From: Mauremys mutica
Lineage: Eukaryota > Chordata > Testudines > Geoemydidae
Assembly: GCF_020497125.1 (NCBI RefSeq)
Contig: NC_059080.1
Location: forward strand, 71,964,618-72,028,617
Direction of reading: 5' to 3'
Length of the DNA stretch: 64,000 nt
Both the position numbers and the translations under genes were made by a program. Positions 48,858 to 62,389 of the stretch are shown one piece after another. The notes beneath the pieces are model-generated. The model made no database searches and was not told the DNA's origin. It worked only from the letters and a program-made list of their open reading frames with translations. Position 1 is the stretch's first letter; every line of letters begins with the position of its first letter.

Positions 48858-50837
48858 ATCATAGAATCATAGGACTGGAAGGGACCTTGAGAGGCCACCC
48901 AGGACTAAGTATTATCTAAACCAGCGGTTCTCAAACTTTAGCAACCCAAGGACCCCCATTTTGATTTAAAAAATTTTGGGGACCCCCAACACCTCCCCAG
49001 CTCAGCCCTTGCCTCGCCCCCTTCCCAGGGTCATGGCCCTTCCCTGCCACTTACCCACTCATTCCATCCCCCCCTCTCTCCGTCACTCCCTCTCCCCCAC
49101 CTCACTCACTTTCACCAGGCTGGGTCAGGGGGTTGGGGTTCTGAGAGGAAGTTTGGGTGTGGGAGGGAGTGCAGCGGCTCTGGGCTGGGGCAGGGGTTTC
49201 GGGTGTGGAAAGGGGAGAGAGGCTTACCTCGGGATGCTCCTGAAAGCAACCAGCATATACTTCTGGCTGCGGCTCCTAGGCTCGGGAGTCCAAGGGGTCT
49301 CTGTGCACTGCCCCTGCTTGCAGGCACCACCCCCATAGCTCCCATTGGCCACAGTTCCCGGCTAATGGGAACTGCAGAGTCAGCGCTCGGGATAGGGGCA
49401 GCGCGTGGACACAATCTGGCCCCCTGCCCCAAGGGCCACAGGGACGTACCTGCCGCTTCTAGGAGTGGTGGGGAGCCAGGACAGGTAAGCCTGCTCTCCA
49501 GTGTGCAGGAGTCGTGCCTGAGAAGGAGGCGGAGGGGTTGAGGAAGGGAGGGAGAGGAGTTTCTCAGAGTGCCCGGAGACCCCCAGGGGTCTGTGGATCC
49601 CAGTTTGAGAAACATTAGTCCCTGACAGGTATTTGTCTAATCAGTTCTTAAAAATCTCCAATGATGGAGATTCCACAACCTTCTTAGGATATTTATTCCA
49701 GTTTCTTAACCACCCTGACAGGAAGTTTTTCTTAATGTCCAACCTAAACCTTCCTTGAAGCATGGGCTTAAATTGCAACTTGTCCTACCCTCACAGGTTA
49801 AGGAGAACATTTTTTCTCCCTCCTTGTAACAACCTTTTATGTACTTGAAAATTGTTATCGTGTCTCTTCTCGGTCTTCTCTTTTCCAGACTAAACAAACA
49901 CCAATATTTTCAATCTTCCATGTTTTCTAGACCTTTAATCATTTTTGTTGCTCTTCTCTGGACTTTCTCCAATCTTTCCTGAAATGTGGTGCCCAGAACT
50001 GGACACAATACTCAAGCTGAGGCCTAATGAGTGTGGAGTAGAGCAGAAGAATTACGTCTCATGTCTTGCTTACAACGCTCCTGCTAATACATCCCAGAAT
50101 GATGTTTGCTTTTTTGCAACAGTGTTAAATTGTTGATTCATATATAGCTTGTGATCCACTATGACTCCCAGATCCCTTTCCTAGGCAGTCATTTCTAATT
50201 TTGTATGCATGCAACTGATTGTTCCTTCCTAAATGGAGTACTTTGCATTTGTCCTTATTGAATTTCATCCAATTTATTTCAGACCATTTATCCGGTTTGT
50301 CCAGATCATTTTGAATTTTAAAGCTATCTTCCAAAGCACTTGCAACCCCTCCCAGCTTGGTATCGTCCGCAAACTTTATCAGTGTATTTTCTATGCCATT
50401 ATCTAAATCACTGATGAAGATATTGAACAGAACCAGACTCAGAACTGATCCCTGCAGGACCCCACTCGTTATGCCCTTCCAAGCTTGACTGTGAACAACT
50501 GATAACTATTCTCTGGGAAAAGTTTTCTAACCAGTTATGCACCCCCCTTATAGTAGCTCCATCTAGGTTGTATTTCCCTAGGTTGTTTCTGAGAAGGTCA
50601 TGTGAGACAGTATCAAAAGCCTTACTATAGTCAAGATAGACCACATCTACCACTTCCTCCTATCCACAAGGCTTGTTACCTGTTAAAGAAAGGTATTAGG
50701 TTGGTTTGATATGATTTGTTCTTGACAAATCCATGCTGTTAGGTGTTTGCAAATTTATTGTTCTATTATCTTTCCAGGTACTGAAGGTAAGCTGACTGAT
50801 CTGTAATTCCCTGGGTTATCCTTATTTCCCTTTTTAT
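48858..50837 (-). mobile_element. CR1 LINE, 5'-truncated, interrupted by a hAT element
   Basis: The 3' tail read on the plus strand is ATCATAGAATCATAGGACTG followed by GGAAGGGACCTTGAGAGG, classic CR1. Frames on the minus strand include YLDYSKAFDTVSHDLL (reverse transcriptase) at 50408-50653 and WSEINWMKFNKDKCKVLHLG at 50125-50334. Stops break the frame. A 0.7-kb hAT-like element lies at 48922-49618. The CR1 ends at about 50837, inside the reverse transcriptase region. Confidence 0.88.
48922..49618. mobile_element. hAT-type element inserted in CR1
   Basis: Ends CAGCGGTTCTCAAACTTTAG and CCCAGTTTGAGAAACATTAG. The interior is C/G-rich with ACCCCC words and has no credible coding region. CR1 sequence resumes directly at TCCCTGACAGGTATTTG. 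The target duplication has decayed. Confidence 0.75.
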
Positions 50838-51629
50838 AGACTCAGAGGGCAAATGGAAAGACAGAAAAGACAGACTAGACAGACAAGACAGAAACTGGAC
50901 AGTACAACTGCACAAGGAGCAGCACAAAAATAATATACTGAAAGTGGAAAACCAACATGCAATCAAACAGGAACACTCTCTTAAATTAAAGCTTCTGAGG
51001 AAAGGCAACACAAACACAAAATGTTTTAATGCAAGCCAAAGCAGCACAGGGATGCAGGGCTTTTATAGTTATATCTGAGAAGTGGAAGGTGTCATGTGAT
51101 GCTGACCTAACTAGCAGCTCCATTTGCACTTCTCTCTGGCTCCATTACCCACTGATCTGATAAACAGAAGAACATCTAAAACAGAAGAACACTGAACCAA
51201 AAGAGAATTTTATAGTGGCAGAAAACTGATATTTCAGTTTAAAAAAATCTGGGATTTAGATCAGCACAAAAATAGAAGAAGCAGCAGCCTCCCAGCACAG
51301 ATAAGAAACAAAATGGTGCCAGCAACAGTGTGTCCTCGGACAAATACCAGTAAAACAGAAAATCACAGTTTGGCAGCCAGAATTACGGGAGAAATACACA
51401 GCATTGGAAGAAATATATTAAAGTTTCCAATGATGTCCTATACGGTTCTGGGAGAGTTTTCTACTAAGTTGAAAGACCTGAGAATCAGAGTTTGCTAGAC
51501 CAATACATTATACTAACAAAGAAAAGTAAACCAGAACATGCAAATAGATCACTGGCTCTGCAAAAGAAGCTACAATAGCAAGGAGAAGATAGCAAAAACA
51601 GGGATTGCAGGAAAATATTTAAATAAGAG

Positions 51630-52740
51630 ATTTTCAGACCGATAGATTCCAAAACGGATCACTGTGATCATCTAGTCTGACCTCCTGTATAACACAGGCT
51701 ATAGAATATCCCAAAATAATTTCTGGAGCACATCTTTGAGAAAAAAAATCCAATCTTGATTTAAAAATTTTCAGTAATGGAGAATCTACCATGGCCTTTG
51801 GTAAACTGTTCCAGTGATTAATTACTCTCACTGTTAAAAATTTACACCTTATTTCCAGTCTGAATAGTCTACCTTCAACTTCCAGCCACTGGATCATGTT
51901 ATACCTTTCTTTGCTAGATTGCCATTATTAAATATTTGTTCCCCAGGTAGGTACTTATAAACTGTAATCAGGCCACCCCTTAACATTCTCTTTGTTAAGC
52001 TAAATAGATTGAACTCCTAGAATCTATCATTATAAGGCACGTTTTCTAATCCTTTAATCAGTCACATAGCTCTTCTCTGAGCCCTCTCCAATTTAGTAAC
52101 ATCCTTCTTGAACTGTGGAAACCAGTGCCAAATACAGAAGTAAATAAAACTCTCTTCCCCTATTTATTCATTCAAGGATCACATTAGCCCTTTTGGCCAA
52201 GGCATCACACTGAGAGCTCATGTTCAACTGATTATCCACCATGACCTCCAAATCTTTTTCAGTCACTGCTTCTCAGGACAGAGTTCCCCATTCTGCAAGC
52301 ATGGCCTACCTTCTTTGTATACATCTAGGAACATTTACATTTAGCCATTTTAAAAATGCATATTTGTTTGCTTGTACCCAGTTTACCAGGCAATCCAGAT
52401 TGCTCTGTAACAGTGACCTGTACCCTTTGTTATTTACCAGTCCTCCAATTTGTGTGATCTGTAAACTTTATCAAGGATGATTTTATGTTTTCTTTCAGGT
52501 TATCAATAAGAACGTTAAATTGAGCAGTGCCAAGAACCAATCAGACAGACACCTTTTAATGTATGCCATGTTAATTTTATATCATTGTAGCTTTTTAATC
52601 AAAATGTCATGCAGTACCAAGTCAAATACCTTACAGAAGTCTAGGTATATTACATCAACACTATTTCCTTTATCAAATAAATTTGTAGTCTCATCTGAGG
52701 ATTCTCTGAAGGTAAAATTGAAAGGACATGTGATATGCTT
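51630..52740 (-). mobile_element. Older CR1 LINE fragment
   Basis: The 3' end begins around ACCGATAGATTCCAAAACGG and includes CATCTAGTCTGACCTCCTGT. The minus-strand frame at 51634-51897 reads FLTVRVINHWNSLPKAMVDS and KIFKSRLDFF, the C-terminal end of CR1 ORF2. It is diverged and frameshifted. Confidence 0.8.
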
Positions 52741-53115
52741 TCTCCTAAAAATGCAGACATTGAAAGATCATGACCTACATGTTTCAGTTCCACACCCATG
52801 AGGGCAGACAAGCGGTTATGCCTGCTGAAACTGGAAAAAGATCCACTGAACACAACTGCAGTATCATGTTTTTCCAAGATTTCCCTGTTGCACTAGAAAC
52901 AGCACACAGCCTTTTTACTAAGCAAGGCAGCTCCTTAAGGCACACGCCAACACTTTAAAAATAGTCATTAGAAAAAAGCGTAAACCTTCATCAGCCAGAC
53001 AAAGCCCTGAAGCACGCTCAAGAACTGCTTACAGAGATATGCTCTTCAATCAGATCGGAAATAAGCTCTTCAATATGTTATGCAGCATTTAGAATGATTA
53101 TATGTCCATGCTGAT

Positions 53116-53947
53116 ATGAGGACACATGTATTAGAGGATTGGGCCAAAAGAAATATGATGAGGTTCAACAAGGACAAGTGCAGAGTCCTGCACTTAGGAC
53201 GGAAGAATCCCATGCACTGCTACAGACTAGGGACCGAATGGCTGGGCAGCAGTTCTGCAGAAAAGGACCTAGGGGTTACAGTGGACGAAAAGCTGAATAT
53301 GAGTCAACAGTGTGCCCTTGTTGCCAAGAAGGCTAATGGCATTTTGGGTTGTATAAGTAGGGGCATTTCCAGCAGATCGAGGGATGTGATCATTCCCCTC
53401 TATTCAGCACTGGTGAGGCCTCATTTGGAGTACTGTGTCCAGTTTTGGGCCCCACACTACAAGAAGGATGTGGAAAAATTAGAAAGAGTCCAGCAGAGGG
53501 CAACAAAAATGATTAGGGGGCTGGAGCACATGACTTATGAGGAGAGGCTGAGGGAACTGGGATTGTTTAGTCTGCAGAAGAGAAGAATGAGGGGGGATTT
53601 GATAGCTGCTTTCAACTACCTGAAAGGGGGTTCCAAAGAGGATGGATCTAGACTGTTCTCAGTGGTAGAAGATGACAGAACAAGGAGTAATGGTCTCAAG
53701 TTGCAGAGGGGGAGGTTTAGGCTGGATATTAGGAAAAACTTTTTCACTAGTAGGGTGGTGAAGAACTGGAATGGGTTACCTAGGGAGGTAGTGGAATCTC
53801 CTTCCTTAGAGGTTTTTAAGGTCAGGCTTGACAAAGCCCTGGCTGGGATGATTTAGTTGGGTTTGGTCCTGCTTTGAGCACGGGGTTGGACTAGATGACC
53901 TCCTGAGGTCCCTTCCAACCCTGAGATTCTATGATTCTATGATTCTA
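53116..53947 (+). mobile_element. Young-looking CR1 LINE 3' end with a 246-codon open frame
   Basis: The open frame 53116-53856 encodes the end of CR1 ORF2: [73 protein letters not shown] and [17 protein letters not shown]. The 3' untranslated part follows, with GGACTAGATGACCTCC and a tail of repeated ATTCTATG units. The 5' part of ORF2, with the reverse transcriptase active site and the endonuclease, is absent, so this is a 5'-truncated insertion. The open frame suggests it is younger than the other CR1 copies here. Confidence 0.93.
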
Positions 53948-55553
53948 TTCTTCTGCTCACCTGTAAACAGGCATAAATACGAATGGACCCAAACAGTTTG
54001 GGTCTAAATCAATGGATACTGAGCTCCTTTTTTAAACAGATACATAACAAACTAAAAATCACATTTCTGCTTCAAATATTTTAACCTCTGTCCTTTCCCA
54101 AGGGCCCTACATGGGGCAGGGAGGAAATCCACTGTGTGCTTGCCAGGGGAAAAAAAACAGTGGAGTCATTGGGAGGATTACAACAGAGGGCTTTTGATAT
54201 TTGTAGTTTAAGATTTAGAGAGCAAGGACTGGATGCTCTGAAAGGTGGCCTGTAAATAGAATGAACATTTCATTGCCTTTAACAACATATGCTGAGTTCC
54301 CCCACTAACCAGATTAAGAACATATTAACAAGTGATAATTCACTTTTCCTTCGTACATTTAGTCCCAAAATATCTATCCTTCCCTGAGAGCTATTTGTTA
54401 TGATGCCCCAGCATGCACCATGCTGGTGACATCACAGCTTTCACAACACCCCACTGTGGTTTGCAGTGAGTTTGCATACTTTTGTAAACACTCTCAGTAC
54501 ATTACACACACACAATTGATTATTGTTCAGAACTCAGCATCTCTTCTTTATTCACAAGTGACAACATAAACCTATGTCTGAGTTTCCTCCTGAGCTGGCT
54601 GCTCTTAAGGATTCTCTATTCTTGTCTTTCCCCCTAGCTTTTCTTTCCCTTTTCTATCCTTCAGGTGGAGGCAATGAGATCCACCTGGTCTTGCTGCCAA
54701 ACCATAGTGGGGGAAATTACTGTGAATTCACATAACACATCTGAACTGACTCATGGAGGTAAAAGCCTCATTGACATACACCTTTCAGCTGGAAGGGTAA
54801 GGTAATAAAAGCCAGGAAATGAAAGTTTTAGACTTCAGACAAAACTTATTTTAAGGGCATTGGGTGAATGCAAATACTGTAAAAATTATTAACTTGAGAA
54901 AAATGTTATATCCCAAAGCTGTACCATTTTAAACGTGATATGACAGTAGTTTCACACAAAAAAAACTATATCCCTCCAGCAGGACAGCAACAGCCAAGAT
55001 TAATACATTACCAGGAATGCTTCTGTAAATGCTAACCCTGCCAAATCTCCTTCCAAGGGATTACCCATTAATTATTTTTTAATTCAATAAAATTAGTTTC
55101 CTTAGTCTTCTGTGAATGCAAATCCACTGTTCCATCAGGCTTGGAACTGCTGGGTTTTCCATCTTTTCCACATCTCTATGCAGGCAAGAGGTTCCTCTTT
55201 TCTCCCCTACCAGTGCAATCTGCCTAGCAACACCTTCTACAGGCACAGGGTTAAATTGAATGACCTTGCTCCCCCAGGCCATACTGCCAAAGCTAAGAAG
55301 AATGGGGGGGGAGCTAGAGGGGGCAGGGAGGAGAGAGGGAGGGGACCCCTAGAAAAAAAATCAAACCAGTTAGACGCTGAACTGTTTTCTGCATGGGAAA
55401 AATGGGGCTGGGGAAGCAAGAAATAAAAGCAGGTTTGTAAGAACCAGAAGATAAGGATCTATTACCCTTTCCATCCCACCATACAGAAATTGCTGAATAA
55501 TACCCAGGGTGAAACAGAGCAGGAATTCCCATTCAAAGAAGATAGAATTACAG

Positions 55554-55772
55554 CAGTGGTTCTCAAAACTTTTGTACTGGTGACCCCTTTCACGTAGAAA
55601 GCCTCTGAGTGAGACCCCCATTATAAATTAAAAACACTTTTAAATATATTTAACACCATTATAAATGCTGGAGGCAAAGCGGGGTTTGGGGTACAGGCTG
55701 ACAGCTCGCAACCCCCATGTAATAACCTCGTGACCCCCTGAGAGGTCCTAATCCCCAGTTTGAGAACCCCTG
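55554..55772. mobile_element. Non-autonomous hAT element, 219 bp, perfect target duplication
   Basis: Ends CAGTGGTTCTCAAAACTTT and CCAGTTTGAGAACCCCTG. The 8-bp duplication AATTACAG is exact (55546-55553 and 55773-55780). The interior has TGACCCCTTTCACG and CGTGACCCCCTGAGAGG. No coding content. Confidence 0.93.
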
Positions 55773-57579
55773 AATTACAGGCAAACCAATTCTATTGTTC
55801 TCTAACCAACATGGGAACTTCTCCATTACTTCACAGAGCTGGAACTGCTGGGAAGCAACAAGCAGAAAAAACAACTTCTAACAATGGAGAAGGAAAGGTG
55901 AAAGTGTACCGAGTAGAAACATTGTAATATCAAATCTAATAGTACTGAGTAAAATTTTTAAGGGAGGGTCTTCACTGGAGAGCACCGGAGGAGACTGAAG
56001 AACTCCATGTCCTAAGGTGGCATCAGATGAAGAAATCGTGTCAGTTTTGTAGTGTTCTGTGAATGAAAGTAAGTATCTGCCCAGCAAATTCCATTACAGA
56101 TGGCTCTGTTTTTCTGTTCACAAAATAACTGTAACCTCGGTGGAGTCAGCAACTATACTTTCAAAATTATCTCAGAATATGATTTATTCCACCTACAGAT
56201 ACAGAATTTTGAGACTCTGCACCTCTTTTTAGGCTACAGGAATAAAATCTTGGATTTCCTCCACAATATTATCAATGTTGTTCCAAGTACTAGATGGCTC
56301 AGTCAATGACGCAAGCTATCATGTTGCACAATTGCACCTTCACAAATATATCGTCTTGGTAGTAGTAGATCTAGATACTCTCTCTTCTCAAGATGACCAT
56401 CAAGGTGACCTTTAACTTCAGAACACCCAAGGAACATGTGACAGACTGAAGGGCATTTCCTGAATCAGATAATGGTCATTCCTGATTGCAAAGCATAGAC
56501 ACCTACGGCAGTTGGGATGCACTGGGGAGAGGGCTATATTTCTTGGATCAGTAAAACTATGACCTCGATCATGAAATCAGTTTTGCACATGAAGACAGAC
56601 AAATCCAGAGTCAGACAAGATCATCCAGATCTATTTAAATCACCATGAAACACATCGAACCCTCTCTCTTTTGATGGGACTGGAATCATGGATCTATGGC
56701 ATAAGTTCTCAACATGGAGGCTGCTACCACACCCCTATACTTTATTACTAGGTTGGAGAGGAGTCCCAAAATGTTTCTCTGCTGTAACATTAGGTTGCTG
56801 AATGTAAAAAGTTGAGAACTGCTCCAGAGAAAAGGTTGCAAAGAGTCTTGTTCACTATACAGCTCAGAAAGCCTTGTCTTTTCATTCAGCCTTAAAAGGA
56901 GACAAAAGTTTCAAGATGGAGTGGTTCTTGAAAAACTACAAGAAACCTTGTTTAAGAATTTTGATACTTGCTGGAAGCAGTAACCGATCACATTGAGAAG
57001 AAAGTTCTGAACCCAACCCAGGCACTAAAAGTAAGGTGTGTCTGGACTAACAGGGCTTCACTGTCTTGAGAGAATCCCCCTCGGCAACGTCCTCTCTAGT
57101 TGATGTTGTGGAAGGATTTCCTCACCCCAGTGGACTGAAAGGGTTTAAGAGAGCTGTGGTTCTGGTACAGCTAGAAGTTGCAAAACTAACTGAAACTCCC
57201 TTGAGTGTCTTTTGACAACGGATGGTTAAACATAATTTTATTTGGGTCTGGGGACTCCTTACGGATATTTTGTTTTGTTATTTTAAAAAAGGGGCCCACT
57301 GAAGAGTTTTACCCTGTTCAAAGATGTCTGAGCCAAGTTGCCTCTGGAAATAGTGTTTATATGTAAAGCCCAGAGCCATGGTGTGGCAGAGAAGAGATTT
57401 GGTGATATTACACAAGTCACAGGAAACTATAATCTTAATAGAACACATCTTCCCTTTAGTCTCCCTTGATTTCTGAGAGCATCAGAGGATGCAGGAGATA
57501 CACAGAGCTATTTTGATCCAGTATCACATGTACCATGGCAGCACATAAAGAAATGGAAGATTAAAGATCCTATTTCAAT

Positions 57580-58470
57580 CCTTGCAGATGACTCAAATAG
57601 GGGCTGTCACAGTTCAGGAAAACTCAGTGATCCAGCAAGATGTCCAGCTCCCCAGCCATTGCCTTTCTTGTGTGGAGACCCACATCTCATTCCCTTCTGA
57701 CTGGGGCATTTCCAGGCTGCACAGTTCCCTGCCTTCACTGTGGTATTCCCAGCAGAGTCAGGCTGCCCAGGCACACCTGCTTGCTTTCTCTTCAGACATG
57801 GTTAGCAGTCTGACTTCCCACGGTTCTAGATACCACACAGCATTTTCAGTGCAAGCCTATTTTAGTCCTAGCACGACAGAGAAATCATTAAAAACAATAA
57901 AAGAATCTACATGCATGCTAGTAAGCTTACCAGAGATCAAGAGATCACCCCAATTCTAACATGGGCTCTGACAGGAACAGTCCTTCAATGTCTCACAAAG
58001 GGAGTCTCTTCTCTGGTCACAAGTTCATAACAGTCTCCATTTAGAACTAATAACCAGTTTTATGAGCCCCAGTAAGCCAAGTCCTTCCAATCCTTCTCTC
58101 ACAATTGGGGCCTTCTGTGGATCAGGGGTCCTGTCTGTTTGATGGATAAGGAAGAAGGCCCTGATCCAGTTTAATGAATGAGGCTATTCATCCAAAAACC
58201 ACTTCTTTGTCTGTTGGTCCCTGGAGAATCTGTTTTGAACTAGTATATGTGCACCTCTCCAGGGGAATAGGTTCAAATGGCTGATAATGAAGGAATTACA
58301 TTAGCACCTCCCTCCTACTAGAGAAGCTACATACAACTCCATAACATATACACAACTGTATTTTAATACAATGGACCCATATCCAATGAAGTTTAATTTA
58401 ATGCAATGAAGTTTATCTTAATTCCACAAGGTTTGTCCAGGATATTAACAGTTAATATCTAGCTAATTTT
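57580..58470 (-). repeat. Possible LTR-type repeat, antisense, unclassified
   Basis: The composition and segment style resemble the LTR-like repeats of intron 4 read on the minus strand. Ends were not found, and no coding region of an internal element is nearby. Confidence 0.2.
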
Positions 58471-58911
58471 GGTTTCTACACCTTGTGAGTGCATCTCAAA
58501 GAATCTCTGTAATCAAAATATTTTAAAAGTCAACCACAGGCTTGACATTTTATCCATTTATTCCTAAATAATAAACTCACCTGAATTCTCTTTTCTTTAC
58601 AAGCTGCTGTTTCATTAAGAAAAAAGTCACAAAAGGTTATGAAATTGTTATCATTTATTGAACTTCAAAAAAATGCTGCACCACTGAGCTTTATTATGCC
58701 TAGTGCTTGATACTAAAATCAATCCAACCTCATTTGCATTTTGCCTGAAGGGCAAAAACAACCCTAGTATTTATTTCCAAATTCTGCAGGGCTTTGGTGG
58801 CATTGTAACCATGCTTTTTTATGGAACTATGACAAAAATGTTAATAAATATGACTTAGTTCCCTGTTTTATGAACCAATCTGCTATGTATATGCTTAGCT
58901 TTATGCACCAG

Positions 58912-59215
58912 CTATGTCTACACTTGGAGCTAGGGGTATGATTCCCAGCTTGTGAAGCCACTCTCACTAGCTCTCTTTGAGCTGTGGTAGGCCCAGCACA
59001 GTGGCAACCAGCAGCACAGGATATCTGCACCAAGTACATACTAATTTGGTCCAGGCAGATTTGTAACTGAGGTAGCTACCCGTGCCACCACTTCGCATTA
59101 TGTTACACAGCCACACTACTATTTATAGTGTGCTAACTCGATCAAAGCTAGAACAGGTATGTCTATACAAACTGGGAACTGCACCCCCATCTGCAGCTGT
59201 AGATGTGGCCACTGT
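58912..59215. repeat. MITE-like repeat
   Basis: CTATGTCTACACTTGGAGC at the left is echoed near 59160 by GTATGTCTATACAAACTGGG. GAGGTAGCTACCCGTGCC and CAGCCACACTACTATTTATA are typical of a turtle short DNA repeat. Limits are approximate. Confidence 0.5.
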
Positions 59216-60461
59216 GAGTGAACTCAGTTGAACTTGTACATGCATTACCCTTTGCTGAATTGGGGCCTTATTTATTTAGGGATAGGAAAATGCTTGAAAA
59301 ACAAAGGCTCTTTTCTATTTGGTTTACTATTGTATTATGATTTTGGTTTAGTATGAATAGATACTTATACTACATAGTATATTCCTAGTTTCTTGTACAG
59401 CTAATTAGAATATCAGTTTCCCTCCCAGCTGTTCTTCCTTCTGTGATCTCTTGCTGTCCCCTTTATATCATACTTATCTTTACTATGGCTCCATCCCTAT
59501 CTCCCTCCATCATCTCTTCCGCTGGGACTGGTTTCCTTGCTTTCTTTCCTTGCCACCCCATCTTCAACCTGCTTCTCCTAGTCGTTCTCCAGTGTAACCC
59601 TCCACTCTATCTCTCCTCAACTAGCCTGTCTCTTCCTCTGCCTTGTCATCATGGGTCATGCTCCTCATCTAGTGGTCTGCCCTCTAGATCCACTTGTTTG
59701 GCAAGGTTAGCAAATCTTGAGCTGTATGTGCAGTCTCCTCTATCCTTTCCTCCATCATGTCTTTAAATCCCCATCTGAACTCCACCATTATCTCCAGATG
59801 CATCTCTAGGCCTCAGATCTTCTCTTCCATGAGCTCTCTCAGGTGACATTTCATACATAAGTAGCTTCTGTCAGAATAATATACATCCTGCAGCTTCTGC
59901 GTCCAGTCATCATCTTTGTCTCTCCTCTTCCTCAGGTCACCTCTAGTGCTACCTCAGTAGCCATCATTGTCTTCGCTTCCTAGTCTTAAAAATGAAAGGA
60001 CAAAAATCCCCCAAACTCCCTCCTACAAACTCCCACACAAACTCCCCTGCTTGCTATCCTCTGTTCACTGGTTTATAAGCCTTTTGCCTAGGTCAGTCCT
60101 GCCCCCTCAATAAGGCTTGGCAATTATCTGTCCATCAGTGACCAAAGACAGAACATCTCCAGTGCACACTCATCTGGGAGGCCTCCAGCTCAGTCACAAT
60201 ACACAGCCCCCAAACAGACTATGCAAAATACAAGCTGCAAACAATCCACCAAAAAGCAGACCAAAACAAATTCACTTTCTCCCAAGGAAAAAGGACTAAC
60301 TCCTTCCTTGCTAAGTAAAATCCCTCCCTGACCCCTGGCTGAAACCCTGGCTGGCTGAAACCCTGATGCATGAGCTTTAGAACATAAGACACAAACCGGG
60401 AACGAGCCCCAGTGCTTCTGAGCTTTGCCCCTCCCTGCCCACCATCACAAGTAACCCCATC

Positions 60462-60900
60462 ATACAATTGCAGTCATAAATTTGACCAGCTCTCTCTTCA
60501 AACTTATTAAGTTGTTTGCCCCCACAACTTCTATTGAGAGGTTGTTCCAGAAACTCACTTCTTTGATTAGAAATCTTATTTTAGTTTCCAGCCTGAATTT
60601 GTTCATTGCCAGTTTATATCCACTTATTCTTGTGCCAACATTGTCCTTTTGCTTAAATTGCTCTTCACCCTCCCTGGTATTTCCCTCCCCCCCACACACA
60701 CACATTTATACAGAGTAATCATATCCCCTCTCAGTCTTCTTTTGTAAGACTAAATAAGCCAACCTCTTCTAGTCGCCTCTCATAAGATAAGACCTCAATT
60801 TTTCTGATCATCCTAGTAGCTATTTTCTGCACCTGTTCAGCTTAAATTCATTTTTCTTGAACAGGGTGACCAGAATTGATTTCCAAACATTACCAGCTTC
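60462..60900 (-). mobile_element. Old CR1-type LINE fragment
   Basis: Words such as GAGGTTGTTCCAGAAACTC, CAGAGTAATCATATCCCCTC and TTGAACAGGGTGACCAGA are the CR1 3' part read on the opposite strand. The minus-strand frame at 60460-60705 has KIRFLIKEVSFWNNLSIEVV, the CR1 ORF2 terminus, heavily diverged. Confidence 0.65.
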
Positions 60901-62338
60901 AAAACACGCCATGACAGGGAGTCAACACTTAGCTATGGAAAATGTAAAAACTTAAATTAAGGTAATTCGGAGGCAATATAACTAGTTCATTTTGACTTAG
61001 GTTGAAAAGATCCAAACTGCAACGTGCGGCGTGCTGATCAGTCAGGGATTGGAGGTCATCACTGTATCTGTGACAGGCATTAAATGTAATTAAGAAGAAA
61101 AATGCATATGCACTTTTTGGCTATGTACAAATGCAAAATTTTCATCTCTAAAGGCATATACACTTCAGGAAAACTATTTATAGCATGTGGTATATGATAC
61201 AGTGTATTGTCAAAGTAGCTATTACATACATTTCCTAGCTGTAGGTACTGAGCATTTCTATTCTCTGAAAATATTAAATATATATTCCCATTATCATTCT
61301 AGAAGTCTACTGGATAATCTGCAGAATTCACTGACAGATCTGAGACTCTTTTGATCAGTTTCCCTATCAGTGTGGAAACAGATCTGAAAATCTAATACAT
61401 TTCTCAGAATGTATTATTAGATACAGAAGAGTCAGAAAGAATTTACTGTTGCAAAACAATAAACAGAATTCTTGCAATTTCCAGCCCAGATAGGAACCCA
61501 TAAAATATATACTTCTCTTCCATGTAAGAATATCACAAAGCATAACTACAAAGAGGCAAACAACTCTACAACATTTTCAATCACAGACTAGCCTGCTGTG
61601 CTCAAAGTAGAGTTACAAAAAGTGAAGATGGAACTTGATGAGACAGCAGCAGAGCTGGAAAGACTAGAAACACACAGTTTCCGTGGGGACTTCATGAATG
61701 GTATTACACACAATTGAGCTATGACTCAAAAGCTATATGTGAATGTGACCTTGACAGATTCGAAGAATGTGACATTTTTAACAGTGTGTGTTGTAACCAG
61801 TGGCTATCTTCGTACAAAATAAAACTTCCTGGAACCACAGGTTCAAATCCCAGCAGGGTGTACACAGGGTTTATTTTTCTAGAATAACTAACTGCATTTC
61901 TTGCAATATATTGTGTCTTTCAAATGAGAGCTTAATAAAAACAGAGATGTTGAGTAGCCATTAAAAGAACCTCTGCACTTTTCATACAATTGGTTTAAAA
62001 AAAAAAGCAAACCCAACTTCTCAATATACTTGCTCAAGATTTCTCCCCCATATTCCAGACCCCTACTGTTATGCAGCATGCTGTGTGATATTTTTGTCAC
62101 CAAGTATGCAATCTTCTACTTAAAAGGTGGCTTCACTGCAGTAGCACTATGGGACTACATAACTTTCAAAGCAATGTAGGATCCTTTGCTATATAAATGT
62201 AAAAGATTACTACTACTGTGTAAATAGAAGGAAATCATGCTAAAAAGTAGATGCTTTACCCTTTTGCTTTTCTTACATTGATTTGAAGTTTGGAATTTCT
62301 AGTTTATTAATAAAATGGCAGAACTAAAAGATATTGTA

Positions 62339-62340
<2 letters not shown>

Positions 62341-62386
<46 letters not shown>
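62341..62386. repeat. AT microsatellite
   Basis: Twenty-three uninterrupted AT units, 244 bp downstream (in gene orientation) of the EGF-2 exon. Confidence 0.97.

Positions 62387-62389
<3 letters not shown>

Noticed and set aside
49112..49615. 167-codon minus-strand open frame
   Set aside because: It lies wholly inside a C/G-rich hAT element, has low-complexity proline/serine/leucine composition and no family motif.
57582..57959. 125-codon frame rich in serine and glutamine
   Set aside because: No motif, no splice context, and it falls in a probable repeat.
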